64,000 nt of DNA from Sulfolobales archaeon (GTDB lineage: Archaea > Thermoproteota > Thermoprotei_A > Sulfolobales > NBVN01): NCBI GenBank assembly GCA_026419835.1, contig JAOAKQ010000002.1, positions 62,001 to 126,000 on the forward strand, written 5' to 3'. The notes beneath the pieces are model-generated. The model was not told the DNA's origin. It saw only the letters and a list, made by a program, of their open reading frames with translations, and did no database searches. A program made the position numbers and the translations under genes. Below, piece by piece: positions 50,071-59,113 of the stretch. Each line of letters begins with the position of its first letter. Positions within the stretch are counted from its first letter, which is position 1.

Positions 50071-51573
50071 CTAGCTAATTTCAGACTCCGATGGAATGTA
50101 CGTAATTACTATTCCCTGAATCTTTGTTGACCACCACCTTAGGTAGTCTTGAATACTTCTTCTCTCAGATGGGGAGATGAGTATTCTCTTCTTAGCCCAC
50201 TCAACCTCCTCTATCCCAATAGTTCCAAAACCCTTACTCGCAGCTAGTCTTATGAGTGCGTCTAGTTCTGCTAGGGAGCACCACTGAGTGTTGCTTACTA
50301 TGTAGTCTAGCACGCTACCGCTAACGACTCTAATACCGTACTTACTGATGTTTCTTAGAGCGGCCTTCCTCCTCATATCTCTATCCGGGTAGCCAACGAC
50401 TACCGTTACATCTACCCTGCCCGGTCTTAGCAGTGCTGGGTCCAGTAGGTCGGGGTTGTTACCGGTTAGTATCGTGAAGGGTCTGTCGGTTCTCTGTAGA
50501 TGGTACAGTATTGTTGAGAGCTCACTTAAGTGTGCTTCGTGCACTGTGTACTTCCGAGAAGATAGGAACTCCGCGTCGTCAATTACTAGAGCTACTTCCT
50601 TTCTCTTCCTATAAACCTGGTTCAGTATAGCGTTGAGCATTTTCTCAGTAGCGCCGTACCACATAGACCTGTAGGTAAAAGGCTTGAGCTCAACAACCCT
50701 CAGACCCAGTGCGTTGGCTATTGCTTCAGCCATAACTGACTTCCCAACTCCTGGAGGACCTGTTATGAAGGTTCCTCTAGTTGCGAAAGGTAGGCCATTC
50801 TTAAACGGGTTAATGACTACCAGCTTAAGTTCTTCAACAATCTTTGGCGGCAGGTCTTCCAGAGACCACGCGGGACTTCTAACCGGTATCTTGACTTCGC
50901 GGTACTCGTTACCATCGCTAACTACAGCTCTTATCTCTTCAACACTAACCGCCTTGTTTTGAACTACCACTAGAGCTATGGGCTTGTAGCCTACTAGACC
51001 TATGCTTTTAACTAGGTCTAGGTGGTCTCTTCTATACATACCCACAGACTCTTCTAGGGTCCTCTGAGCCTCCCTAATGAAGGCCCCCAGAGACTTGATC
51101 GCTCTCCTAGAATCGTGTACGTAGCCACCGGAAACTACTATTGCTAAGGGCTTGATGTTGGCGCCTACCGAAGCACTCCTGCTGAAGGTGAGTGAGCACG
51201 AAACTACGCTCTTCGGGTCGAAAGTCTTGAACGTAGCCAGCAGAACTGCGGAGAAAACTCCCGCCTGACTGACACTATCCACCAGCTCGGACACTACGTT
51301 CATAGATGCGAGGAGGTTTGTATGTGATAAAGCTCCCGGGCTCAGCTTCTTATTGTAGTCGATCTTCAGAATTAAGCCCGAGTTCCTCTCTCGAGGATCC
51401 AGCATTAGTTCGTATAGGTCTGAAGCGTATCTAGCTAGTATGGAGAGAAGTCTGTACGACTTATGGTTCTCGACTACGTCGTAGCGAGAAGTAAATATCG
51501 TTCTCACCTTGTAGAGATTGCTCCACAGCAGCCGCACGTCAGTAACTTCCTTCAACCCCTTCCCACACTCCAA
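50071..51573 (-). CDS. AAA+ ATPase with novel N-terminal domain
   Basis: The 500-aa protein has a C-terminal AAA module: TFITGPPGVGKSVMAEAIANAL (Walker A), VALVIDDAEFLSS (Walker B), TGNNPDLLDPALLRPGRVDVTVVVGYP (sensor and arginine finger region as in FtsH/Cdc48/Bcs1 proteins). The first about 250 residues have no motif I know. It is followed 3 nt later by marC, so a membrane-protein quality-control or remodelling role is possible. Confidence 0.8.
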   Translation of the reverse strand: MECGKGLKEVTDVRLLWSNLYKVRTIFTSRYDVVENHKSYRLLSILARYASDLYELMLDPRERNSGLILKIDYNKKLSPGALSHTNLLASMNVVSELVDSVSQAGVFSAVLLATFKTFDPKSVVSCSLTFSRSASVGANIKPLAIVVSGGYVHDSRRAIKSLGAFIREAQRTLEESVGMYRRDHLDLVKSIGLVGYKPIALVVVQNKAVSVEEIRAVVSDGNEYREVKIPVRSPAWSLEDLPPKIVEELKLVVINPFKNGLPFATRGTFITGPPGVGKSVMAEAIANALGLRVVELKPFTYRSMWYGATEKMLNAILNQVYRKRKEVALVIDDAEFLSSRKYTVHEAHLSELSTILYHLQRTDRPFTILTGNNPDLLDPALLRPGRVDVTVVVGYPDRDMRRKAALRNISKYGIRVVSGSVLDYIVSNTQWCSLAELDALIRLAASKGFGTIGIEEVEWAKKRILISPSERRSIQDYLRWWSTKIQGIVITYIPSESEIS

Positions 51574-51690
51574 CTACTGGCATGCTGTAGCACTAATAAG
51601 CTCGTAATTAATTAGCTCTAGTGAAACCTGAGTGGTGAATTTTCACGTCTTCGAAAAGTACTAGTTTAAATATGCTTCTCCAAGATACAC

Positions 51691-52020
51691 ATGGGGAGAG
51701 TTGTGGAGGTGCCTATAGTCGAGATTCTGTCTGACGTAAAGGTCGCAGCTACATTCCTAATACAGTTTCTACTCGGCTTCGGGCTCGGCTACTTCTCCGT
51801 CAGAGCTCTGAAGTACATACTAGCATTCATAGCTATTCTGCTACTCGGCTCGTTTCTATCGGTGTGGTCTCTCGGAGGTACTCTAGAGAACACTTTGAGT
51901 CAGCTGAAAGAGCTGGGCGAAGCCGCTAGGAACCTTCTAGTTATTCTAGGAGTGCTGACCGTGGGGCCAGTATCGGTAGGTTTTATTATTGGTGCCGTAG
52001 TAGCTCTACTTAGAAAATAG
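51691..52020 (+). CDS. Hypothetical membrane protein, 109 aa
   Basis: Not recognised. Three hydrophobic segments (FLIQFLLGFGLGYFSVRALKY, FIAILLLGSFLSVWSLGG and VTVGPVSVGFIIGAVVALLRK) bracket a short amphipathic helix. A TATA-like TTTAAATATG lies about 28 nt upstream of the ATG, consistent with near-leaderless expression. Small integral membrane proteins of this form (FUN14-like) exist in archaea, but the match is weak. Confidence 0.6.
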   Translation: MGRVVEVPIVEILSDVKVAATFLIQFLLGFGLGYFSVRALKYILAFIAILLLGSFLSVWSLGGTLENTLSQLKELGEAARNLLVILGVLTVGPVSVGFIIGAVVALLRK

Positions 52021-52134
52021 CGAAACCCTATTTCTCCAATACTTTTCGTGCTTCTACTAGACTTTTCGAGGACCTGTAGTTACTGCCGGATTCTCCGGGT
52101 ACGTCTTAATATATCTAGAAGAAATTAGCTGGGG

Positions 52135-52515
52135 GTGGTTACGAAGAGAGATGAGGTGGTAATTAAGAAGATGTCCGAGCTCTTGAGGTCTGGGGCCGTA
52201 ATGCTGGACTTAGCATGCCCTCTCTGCAGCGCCCCACTCTTTAAACTAAAGTCCGGGGAGGTCGTTTGCCCTACGCACGGCGTTGTTAGAGTTGTTAAGA
52301 CGGATGCGGAGGCTGTTGAAATACAGTCCCAGGCTGTGCTAGATAGAGTGCAGGCTCTCGCAGCAGACAGGATTAGTGCCATAGCTAATTCTTTAGGCTT
52401 GGAAAGCTCCGAGGACGCTGAGCGGGAACTCCTGGACCAGCTCGAAAGATGGTTAGATATACTCGAGAGGGTTAGAAGACTGAAGCTCATGGCCGTGAAG
52501 GAAGAAAAGAAGTAG
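52135..52515 (+). CDS. UPF0148 / autoantigen p27-like zinc finger protein
   Basis: The 126-aa protein has KKMSELLRSGAVMLDLACPLCSAPLFKLKSGEVVCPTHG, the zinc-binding sequence of the Sjogren syndrome/scleroderma autoantigen 1 (UPF0148) family of archaea, followed by a helical charged C-terminal part. Function unknown. Its stop abuts the tRNA-Leu gene on the other strand. Confidence 0.85.
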   Translation: MVTKRDEVVIKKMSELLRSGAVMLDLACPLCSAPLFKLKSGEVVCPTHGVVRVVKTDAEAVEIQSQAVLDRVQALAADRISAIANSLGLESSEDAERELLDQLERWLDILERVRRLKLMAVKEEKK

Positions 52516-52625
52516 TGCGGGGGGTGGGATTCGAACCCACGCAGGCCTACGCCAGCGGGTCTCCTACTCTAGAGTGCTGGAAGGTCTTGAGCCCGCCCCC
52601 TTTGACCTGGCTCGGGCACCCCCGC
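52516..52625 (-). tRNA. tRNA-Leu (CAA) with a 25-nt intron
   Basis: The minus strand reads acceptor GCGGGGG/CCCCCGC with A discriminator, anticodon stem GCGGG/CCCGC, loop CTCAAG-A (anticodon CAA), class II variable arm and GTGGGTTCGAATCCCAC T-arm. An intron of 25 nt (52561-52585) interrupts the loop between positions 37 and 38, the canonical archaeal site, with pairing able to form a bulge-helix-bulge. No CCA is encoded. Confidence 0.94.
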
Positions 52626-52745
52626 CACTGCATACCTGGGATCTGAAGGTATTAAGCACTGGTTATGTGCGGAGGCTCCCTACTTATTGGTTATCACCGC
52701 GAATAAGACTTATATTTAGATAAATCGAGTATATCGGGGGTTTGG

Positions 52746-52991
52746 TTGCCCATCGCAATAGTTCTCGTTAATACTGAAATCGGGAGCGAAACCGAGGTTT
52801 TCAACGCCCTCAAATCTATCGAGGGAATTAAGGAGGTTTACGAGACCTACGGTATGTACGATATAGTAGCTATAGTTGAGGCTCAGAGTCACGATATGAT
52901 CAGGGATATAATAATCAATAAAATCAGAAAGATACCTCGCGTAAAGTCCACTACTACTATGATAGTAGTTGAGCACTCTAAAGTAGGCTAG
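52746..52991 (+). CDS. Stand-alone Lrp/AsnC ligand-binding (RAM) domain protein
   Basis: The 81-aa protein (IAIVLVNTEIGSETEVFNALKSI, EVYETYGMYDIVAIVEA) is an AsnC-type RAM domain without an HTH. Such proteins assemble with or modulate Lrp-like regulators, or sense amino acids. It is convergent with the indolepyruvate oxidoreductase genes, overlapping iorB by 4 nt. Start is TTG. Confidence 0.85.
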   Translation: MPIAIVLVNTEIGSETEVFNALKSIEGIKEVYETYGMYDIVAIVEAQSHDMIRDIIINKIRKIPRVKSTTTMIVVEHSKVG

Positions 52992-53644
52992 TAGTTCTTC
53001 GCGAAGAACTTTTTAATTTCTTCAGCTCTCGCTTTGTTCAACTCCTTCTCCACGTCTTCCTTACCTAGCTTGTAGAGTAGCAAGTTCTTGTCTAGGAGCC
53101 TCCTCGGTAGGATATCCTTAACTACTTCATCTACACCCGAACCCAGTATTTCCACAGATTCGAGAAGCCCTATGAATGCTCCGAACATGTGGACGTTTGC
53201 CGATAGAGGAGCTCCGAGACTTACAGCACGCTGAGATGATTTAATGGTCAGCAGCTCAACTGGTTTTTCTTTAAGATACGCTAGTAGGTCGGTATCCCTC
53301 AACTTCACGTTCTGCCCGGGTGGGACGATCACTTTCTCGTTCACTATAGCTACTCCTCTATCTCGAAGGTAGTCTACGTACCTAGCTGCCTCTATGAGCT
53401 CCATACCTATCATCACGTCCGCCAGCTTCTGGGGTATGGTTGGCGCTCTAACTTCATTACCAATTCTTACGTGAACTACTACGCTACCACCCCTCTGACT
53501 CATACCGTGAGTTTCAGCTACGAGAGACGGTACTCCTAATCTTAGAAACGTCTCAGTAATTATTCTCGAAAGGAACAGCTGCCCCTGACCCCCGACGCCA
53601 GCTATGATTACGTTGAGTTCTCTTACTTGCCTCACCAACACCAC
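52988..53644 (-). CDS. iorB: Indolepyruvate:ferredoxin oxidoreductase, beta subunit
   Basis: The 218-aa protein opens VRELNVIIAGVGGQGQLFLSRII and has ETHGMSQRGGSVVVHVRIGNEV, characteristic of IorB and gamma domains of POR-type enzymes. It is one base after iorA. It carries the CoA-binding part of the enzyme. Confidence 0.92.
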   Translation of the reverse strand: MVLVRQVRELNVIIAGVGGQGQLFLSRIITETFLRLGVPSLVAETHGMSQRGGSVVVHVRIGNEVRAPTIPQKLADVMIGMELIEAARYVDYLRDRGVAIVNEKVIVPPGQNVKLRDTDLLAYLKEKPVELLTIKSSQRAVSLGAPLSANVHMFGAFIGLLESVEILGSGVDEVVKDILPRRLLDKNLLLYKLGKEDVEKELNKARAEEIKKFFAKNY

Positions 53645-55543
53645 CTAGAACCAGTACTTCAAGGTCTTAGAGAGGTCCATGGGTTTCGACGGCTGAATCG
53701 CTCTAACCGGGCAGACAGGTACGCACGCGCCGCAGCCAACGCACAGCTCAGGGTCTACCGAGGCTCTCCTATCTTCTCTACTAGTAATTGCTGGGCAGGC
53801 GAAGAAGTTGTAGCATATTCCACACCCAACGCACTTAGCTAAGTCTACTATGTAGGGAACTATCTCCTCCTCAGCTTCCCTCATTTCATCTAGTGCTACG
53901 AGAGCGCACTTTCTTCTAAATACCAGAACCGCCGTCTTCTTCTCACTTCTAACGTACTCAACCGCTCTTAGAAACTCTCTTCGAACACTAGCTAGGTCGT
54001 AAGGGTCTACCACGGACACGAAATCTACTCCGATCCCCCTAATTACGTTCTCGATCGGTACGTACCTACCGTCTACTCTAGTAGCTGGACTCGGCTGGTG
54101 ACCGGTCATAGCCGTAACCATGTTGTCCAGTACTATCACTACCTGCGGGTGCTGGTTGTAGACTGAGTTTACGAGAGCCGGTATACCTGCGTGATAGAAC
54201 GTCGAGTCACCTATAACTGAAATAACAACTACGTCTCTGAGAACTACGGAGAAGCCGTTCGCCAAGCCAATACTACCACCCATCTCGACGCAGGTATCCT
54301 GGAGTTTGTAGGGTGGGTAGTACGCTAGAGTATAGCAGCCTATGTCGCCGGAGAACACGGCCTTGATCTTCTGCTGGTTAATGGTTCTCCTCAACTCGAA
54401 GAATAGAGGTCTGTAGGGGCATCCGGAGCAGAAGACCGGGGGTCTCGGAGGTATGCTGATTGAGGGTTTTTCAGTGGCTACACTCCTAGATATAGCGGTT
54501 GATATGTTGAGCGCTCTTCTCAGTATCGCCTCAGCTCTATCTAGAGACATCTCGTAGGCTCTCTCACTTAACTCTCGACCGACCACTTCAACTCCCACAC
54601 CTTTCTTATGGAGTACTGCGCGGACCTGGGTCTCCACTAGAGGTTCTAGCTCTTCGATAACTACTACCCTATCTACACCGTCAACGGCCTTAACCAGAAT
54701 TTCTTCTGGTACTGGGTATACTGAAACGAGCTTCAGCACTCTAACTCTATCTTCAAGTCCTAGCTTAGATATAGCTTCAGAGACGTAAGCATGTGAGAGC
54801 CCCGCCGCTACTACGAGCGCCCTACCGTCTCCGTAGATCTTGTTGAAGGAGAGGGAGCTTAGCTCTCTATGAATAAGCTCGAACTTCTTCAGTAGCTCGA
54901 GTCTGCGAACTCTAGCGTTACTTGGTGCTAGTACGTGCGCTGGCGACGGATTGAAGAAGCCCGAGGTCTTCGGCTTAGGTATCGGTCCGAGCTCTACGGG
55001 ACCTCTAGTGTGGCTCAGTCTAGTCGTAGTTCTGAGAATAACTGGGTGCTTCACTCTAGCACTGAAGTCGAACAGTGCCTTAGTTAACTCCTTAGCTTCA
55101 CCGGGGTTATCTGGCTCGAATACCGGTATGTAGGATATGAGTCCGTAGAGTCTGTTGTCCTGCTCGTTCTGGCTACTCCACATCGAAGGGTCGTCAGCGC
55201 TGACAATAACGAACCCCTCCTCGACACCCGTGTACGCACTGCTCATTAGGGCGTCCGCCGCTACGTTAAGGCCTACGTGCTTCATAGCCGTTATAGCTCT
55301 AACACCGGAGAGAGCTGCGGCCCAGCTGAGTTCGAAAGCTACTTTCTCGTTAGTAGACCACTCTACGTACACACCTACGTCACTAGCAACTTCAGATAGA
55401 GAACCTATTATCTCAGAAGAAGGAGTTCCGGGGTACGCAGCCGCAACACCAACTCCAGCCTCCAGAGCTCCTCTAGCAATTGCTTCATTACCTAGTAGAA
55501 GAGCTTTACCACTGAAGATACCTAGAGTCCTTCTCAAAGACAC
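53645..55543 (-). CDS. iorA: Indolepyruvate:ferredoxin oxidoreductase, alpha subunit
   Basis: The 632-aa protein has SGKALLLGNEAIARGALEAGVGVAAAYPGTPSSEI at the N-terminus, a TPP region (IGCYTLAYYPPYKLQDTCVEMGGSIGLANGF, GDSTFYHAGIPALVNSVYNQ) and a C-terminal double 4Fe-4S region (CVGCGICYNFFACP, CVGCGACVPVCP). It decarboxylates aryl 2-oxo acids formed from aromatic amino acids to aryl acyl-CoA with ferredoxin reduction. Length is full. Confidence 0.95.
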   Translation of the reverse strand: MSLRRTLGIFSGKALLLGNEAIARGALEAGVGVAAAYPGTPSSEIIGSLSEVASDVGVYVEWSTNEKVAFELSWAAALSGVRAITAMKHVGLNVAADALMSSAYTGVEEGFVIVSADDPSMWSSQNEQDNRLYGLISYIPVFEPDNPGEAKELTKALFDFSARVKHPVILRTTTRLSHTRGPVELGPIPKPKTSGFFNPSPAHVLAPSNARVRRLELLKKFELIHRELSSLSFNKIYGDGRALVVAAGLSHAYVSEAISKLGLEDRVRVLKLVSVYPVPEEILVKAVDGVDRVVVIEELEPLVETQVRAVLHKKGVGVEVVGRELSERAYEMSLDRAEAILRRALNISTAISRSVATEKPSISIPPRPPVFCSGCPYRPLFFELRRTINQQKIKAVFSGDIGCYTLAYYPPYKLQDTCVEMGGSIGLANGFSVVLRDVVVISVIGDSTFYHAGIPALVNSVYNQHPQVVIVLDNMVTAMTGHQPSPATRVDGRYVPIENVIRGIGVDFVSVVDPYDLASVRREFLRAVEYVRSEKKTAVLVFRRKCALVALDEMREAEEEIVPYIVDLAKCVGCGICYNFFACPAITSREDRRASVDPELCVGCGACVPVCPVRAIQPSKPMDLSKTLKYWF

Positions 55544-55628
55544 GGACTACCCTAGAGGCTGCCACTACAAACATTTTATAGTGCCAATACGGGCGTTTAA
55601 AGAGTTTAATTCGGTTTAAGTAGCGGAG

Positions 55629-56606
55629 TTAAGCATAGAACTTGAGGTATGACTGCACGAACTGCTTGTAGTATTCGATGGACTTAGTGGACTCCGGGTC
55701 CACGGACCTGAGGCCGGCTAGAAGTACTGAAGCTAGACCAATAACCCAAGAACCGTAGAGTATCGTTTCAAAGTAGCTACCTCTACCTACATCCAGAACT
55801 TTAAGACTGTAGTCGAGCTTTCTCAAGTACTCAGCGGCGAAATCCGCTAGCCCTCCAGCCCCGTTTCTCAGAACCACAATCTTCACTAGGTCTTTCGGAG
55901 TGCTCTCCCAGCCAACTACGTCGTTGTGGCCCCACTCTGGGAGCACCTCAACCTTGCAGGTAAGCTTAGCGTTTTCGTTGACTTCGTTCTTAGCTCTAAC
56001 ACCCAGCGGGTAGATGTCCTCGGTAACTACGAACACCGGGAGACCTCCTACTAGGAAGCTGGCTAGGTCTTCAGCTACCTCGAGTGCCTCAGGGTCCTTC
56101 AGAACCTCTACCCAACGTTCAGTACTAACCTTTAGTTCTATAAGTTTGTTGAGTAGCAGTACCGCTGCGGCGAGCATTGATGGTAGTGCCGCTCTCGGTA
56201 GATGCCCTCTCTCTACGTAGACGCGTGGAACACCAAGTTTCTCGGAGAGCTCCATTAAGCGGCCGCCCGAGGATATAGTGCAGAGCTTAGCTCTTCTTCT
56301 AACCGCTTCAGTAACAGCAGCGAGTGTCTCCAGAGTGTTCCCGGAGTAGCTTATAGCTACTACGAGCCACCCGCTATCTACGTACTTGGGTAGGGTGAAG
56401 CTCTTGACTGTAGCTACTGGAAGAGCTACTTCCCGCTCTAAGTACTTAGCTACTACATCACCAACTACTCCAGAACCACCCATTCCTACGAAAGCTATAC
56501 CACCAATAGAACCTACGTCGAGGTGGACTGGGTCTAGGACATCTGCGGCTAGAGCTTTCCTCAGCTGAGAGCTCCAGTTGAGGTAGTCGTCCAGAAGCTC
56601 CCGCAT
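55629..56606 (-). CDS. Bifunctional phosphoglucose/phosphomannose isomerase
   Basis: The 325-aa protein has the SIS-fold motifs IAFVGMGGSGVVGDVVAKYL and VVAISYSGNTLETLAAVTEA, and WGHNDVVGWES near the active site, matching the crenarchaeal PGI/PMI family. It interconverts glucose-6-P, mannose-6-P and fructose-6-P. A small gene precedes it by 4 nt. Confidence 0.9.
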   Translation of the reverse strand: MRELLDDYLNWSSQLRKALAADVLDPVHLDVGSIGGIAFVGMGGSGVVGDVVAKYLEREVALPVATVKSFTLPKYVDSGWLVVAISYSGNTLETLAAVTEAVRRRAKLCTISSGGRLMELSEKLGVPRVYVERGHLPRAALPSMLAAAVLLLNKLIELKVSTERWVEVLKDPEALEVAEDLASFLVGGLPVFVVTEDIYPLGVRAKNEVNENAKLTCKVEVLPEWGHNDVVGWESTPKDLVKIVVLRNGAGGLADFAAEYLRKLDYSLKVLDVGRGSYFETILYGSWVIGLASVLLAGLRSVDPESTKSIEYYKQFVQSYLKFYA

Positions 56607-56610
56607 GGCA

Positions 56611-56862
56611 CTACCTCTTCGGTATGAAGTCTCTTATGTAGACTCCGAGAAACTTCGTGAGCGGGTTGCTCATGACCGTTGAGTAGAGCTCTGAGATGAA
56701 GCTGAGGTACTCCTCGCTTTCGTGGCGAGACATCAGGAAGTCCTCTATTTTCTTAAGCACTATGTCTAGAGCTTCGAATAGCTCCTCATCCTCAGTGTTT
56801 TCTCTGAAAAAAAGAACTATGCTGTAGATATCTTCAAGTGCCGCTACGAGGTCCGAACTCAT
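56611..56862 (-). CDS. Hypothetical acidic helical protein, 83 aa
   Basis: Not recognised. The protein is helical and acidic (ENTEDEELFEALDIVLKKIEDFL) with no Cys or TM. It starts 4 nt upstream of the PGI/PMI gene and is likely in the same transcript. Co-occurrence with PGI/PMI could suggest regulation, but there is no direct evidence. Confidence 0.6.
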   Translation of the reverse strand: MSSDLVAALEDIYSIVLFFRENTEDEELFEALDIVLKKIEDFLMSRHESEEYLSFISELYSTVMSNPLTKFLGVYIRDFIPKR

Positions 56863-57020
56863 ACTCTAGCCTAGGAATTTCTTGTCTACATCTTTATATT
56901 CCTTTTCCAACTTCACTAGGTTGAGCTCCGCGAGGAGGTAAGCCTACGCGCGTGGCGCTATTTCGACAATTCCTATAAAGCCTTTTAAACTAGCTGACGT
57001 AGTAGGTGGGGGTGTGAGTA

Positions 57021-58295
57021 CTGAATAGTAAGACGTCTAGAGTACCTGGATTCTACAAGCTACCTATTGAAGAGAGGTTGAGGATAGTTAAGGAATTCGC
57101 TGGGCTTGTGGACGATGAGGTTGAGCTACTTAAGAAAACGGGTAGGCTCGGTCTGGAGGTAGCGGATAAGATGATCGAGAACGTCATCGGGACCTTCGAG
57201 CTACCCTACGGCGTGGCGGTTAACTTCCTAGTAAACAACCGAGACTACCTAGTGCCCATGGTTATCGAAGAACCCTCGGTAGTTGCTGGAGCGTCTAACG
57301 CAGCTAGGTGGTGCCGTGAGGGAGGGGGTGTGGTGTCTACAGCTACGGAGCAGATAATGATTTCTCAAATACAGGTAGTTAAAGTTCCCTCACCTCACAC
57401 CGCAGTTATCAGAATACTGGAGAGGAAAAAGGAGATCCTGGACTTAGCTAACTCAACTAACGACGTACTGGTAAAGCTGGGTGGAGGCGCTAGGGACCTA
57501 GAGGTCAGGGTGCTGGATAGCCCGGTAGGGAAGATGCTCGTCGTTCACCTCCTAGTAGACGTTAGAGATGCTATGGGAGCTAACATAGTCAACACGATGG
57601 CCGAAGCCGTAGCACCTATAATAGAGGACGCCAGTGGGGGAAGGGTTCTATTGAGGATCGTATCGAACCTAGCCGATAGAAGGCTCGTCAAGTCTTGGAC
57701 TAGGGTTCCTAAAGACGTGATCGGTGGCGAGGAAGTCGTTGAGGGGGTGGTCTACGCGTGGGCCTTAGCTGCGGCAGATCCGTATCGAGCCGCTACGCAC
57801 AATAAAGGCATAATGAATGGTATCATAGCCGTAGCTCTAGCCACAGGACAAGACACTAGAGCTCTTGAAGCCGGAGCTCACGCTTACGCTGCTAGAAGAG
57901 GGAGGTACGAACCTCTGAGCACGTGGGAAATTGATGAGCGCGGCGACCTCGTAGGCTACCTAGAGGTGCCTATTGCTGTGGGTGTTGTCGGGGGCTCTAT
58001 AAAGTCGAATCCTCTAGCTAAGCTCTCGCTAAAGATCCTCGGGGTTAGAACGGCTAGGGAACTCGCTGAAGTTATGGGTGCTGTCGGCCTCGTTCAGAAT
58101 CTCGCAGCTCTCAGAGCTCTAGCCACTGAAGGTATTCAGAGAGGGCATATGAAGCTACACGCCCGCCAGCTAGCTCTGGCCGCCGGTGCTAGACCTGAAG
58201 AAGTTGACGCGGTCGTCGAGGAGGTAGTGAAGTCCGGTAGGATAACGCTGGAGAAGGCCCAGGAGGTCTTGGACAAGATTAGGTCTAGGAGGTAG
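57021..58295 (+). CDS. hmgA: 3-hydroxy-3-methylglutaryl-CoA reductase, unusual start
   Basis: The ORF track starts at TTG 57078, inside the conserved N-terminal helix; the in-frame upstream residues VPGFYKLPIEERLRIV are typical of the family. Between the upstream TGA and that segment there is no ATG/GTG/TTG; CTG at 57021 follows GGTG with 6-nt spacing and gives 424 aa. Catalytic features include ENVIGTFELPYGVAVNF (Glu), GGGARDLEVRV, DAMGANIVNTMAEAV (Asp/Asn), ATHNKGIMNGIIAVALATGQDTRALEAGAHAYA (Lys) and the His in GHMKLHARQLALAAG. It makes mevalonate for archaeal lipids. Confidence 0.92.
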   Translation: MNSKTSRVPGFYKLPIEERLRIVKEFAGLVDDEVELLKKTGRLGLEVADKMIENVIGTFELPYGVAVNFLVNNRDYLVPMVIEEPSVVAGASNAARWCREGGGVVSTATEQIMISQIQVVKVPSPHTAVIRILERKKEILDLANSTNDVLVKLGGGARDLEVRVLDSPVGKMLVVHLLVDVRDAMGANIVNTMAEAVAPIIEDASGGRVLLRIVSNLADRRLVKSWTRVPKDVIGGEEVVEGVVYAWALAAADPYRAATHNKGIMNGIIAVALATGQDTRALEAGAHAYAARRGRYEPLSTWEIDERGDLVGYLEVPIAVGVVGGSIKSNPLAKLSLKILGVRTARELAEVMGAVGLVQNLAALRALATEGIQRGHMKLHARQLALAAGARPEEVDAVVEEVVKSGRITLEKAQEVLDKIRSRR

Positions 58296-58310
58296 CGGCG
58301 GTAGCGTAGC

Positions 58311-59084
58311 CTAGGTAGTTAGAATTCTTTCAACTTCTTCTATAGATAGCCTGCCTGCGTTTAAGTCTATTGTGAGAGGAGTTACCGATATGCAGCCCTC
58401 TACTTCAACTGCGTGCACGTCGGTACCGACCTCCGACTCCAGCTTCTTCATGTAGAGCCAGTAGTAAGGTCTTCCGGCCGGGTCCCTCCTGCCGTCGTAG
58501 CTTGAGTGCCACCTTACTCGAGAAGCTCTAACAACTCTAACACAGCCTCTGAAGTTCTCGGGGTTCGGAATGTTTACACTGAGGAGGTCAACGCCCGGCG
58601 GGAGACCGCGGACTGCGACTTTCTCCACTATAGTTCTTAGGTACTTCATAGCTATGTTCTCCATTTTCGGTGCGGAGATCTCGTCGAAGCTCTCCACATC
58701 AGCTGAGAAAGCTATGGCCGGTATGCCGGCAACGGCTGACTCTATGGCTGCCGCTACCGTACCGCTGTAGAATATGTGCTGTAGTGTGAGGTTCTCCCCC
58801 ACGTTTATACCGGATAGCACTAGGTCCGGTCTGTACTTTAAGACGTCTAGCGCTAGGTGAATTACGTCCACAGGCGTCCCGTCCGTGAGGTACACGTCTA
58901 CGTTGCCGATCTTCATCGAGTACACTCTCAGCGGTCTTGAGAAGGTTATCGTGTGGCCTATTACCGACCTGGGACTCTCAGTCGAGAACACGACCGCTTC
59001 ACCAATAGCGGAAGCTACCCTGTACAGCAGGTACAGACCCGGACTAGCGTAGCTATCGTCATTCGTAACCAGGAACCTAACCAC
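58311..59084 (-). CDS. surE: 5'-nucleotidase SurE
   Basis: The 257-aa protein begins VRFLVTNDDSYASPGLYLLY (NDD metal motif) and has DLVLSGINVGENLTLQHIFYSGTVAAAIESA (Asn, Ser-Gly-Thr). It is a metal-dependent nucleoside-5'-monophosphate or phosphate ester phosphatase. Length matches SurE. It is convergent with hmgA. Confidence 0.92.
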   Translation of the reverse strand: MVRFLVTNDDSYASPGLYLLYRVASAIGEAVVFSTESPRSVIGHTITFSRPLRVYSMKIGNVDVYLTDGTPVDVIHLALDVLKYRPDLVLSGINVGENLTLQHIFYSGTVAAAIESAVAGIPAIAFSADVESFDEISAPKMENIAMKYLRTIVEKVAVRGLPPGVDLLSVNIPNPENFRGCVRVVRASRVRWHSSYDGRRDPAGRPYYWLYMKKLESEVGTDVHAVEVEGCISVTPLTIDLNAGRLSIEEVERILTT

Positions 59085-59113
59085 GCGCTCCCCTGCAGAT
59101 ATCTCCCTGAGCT

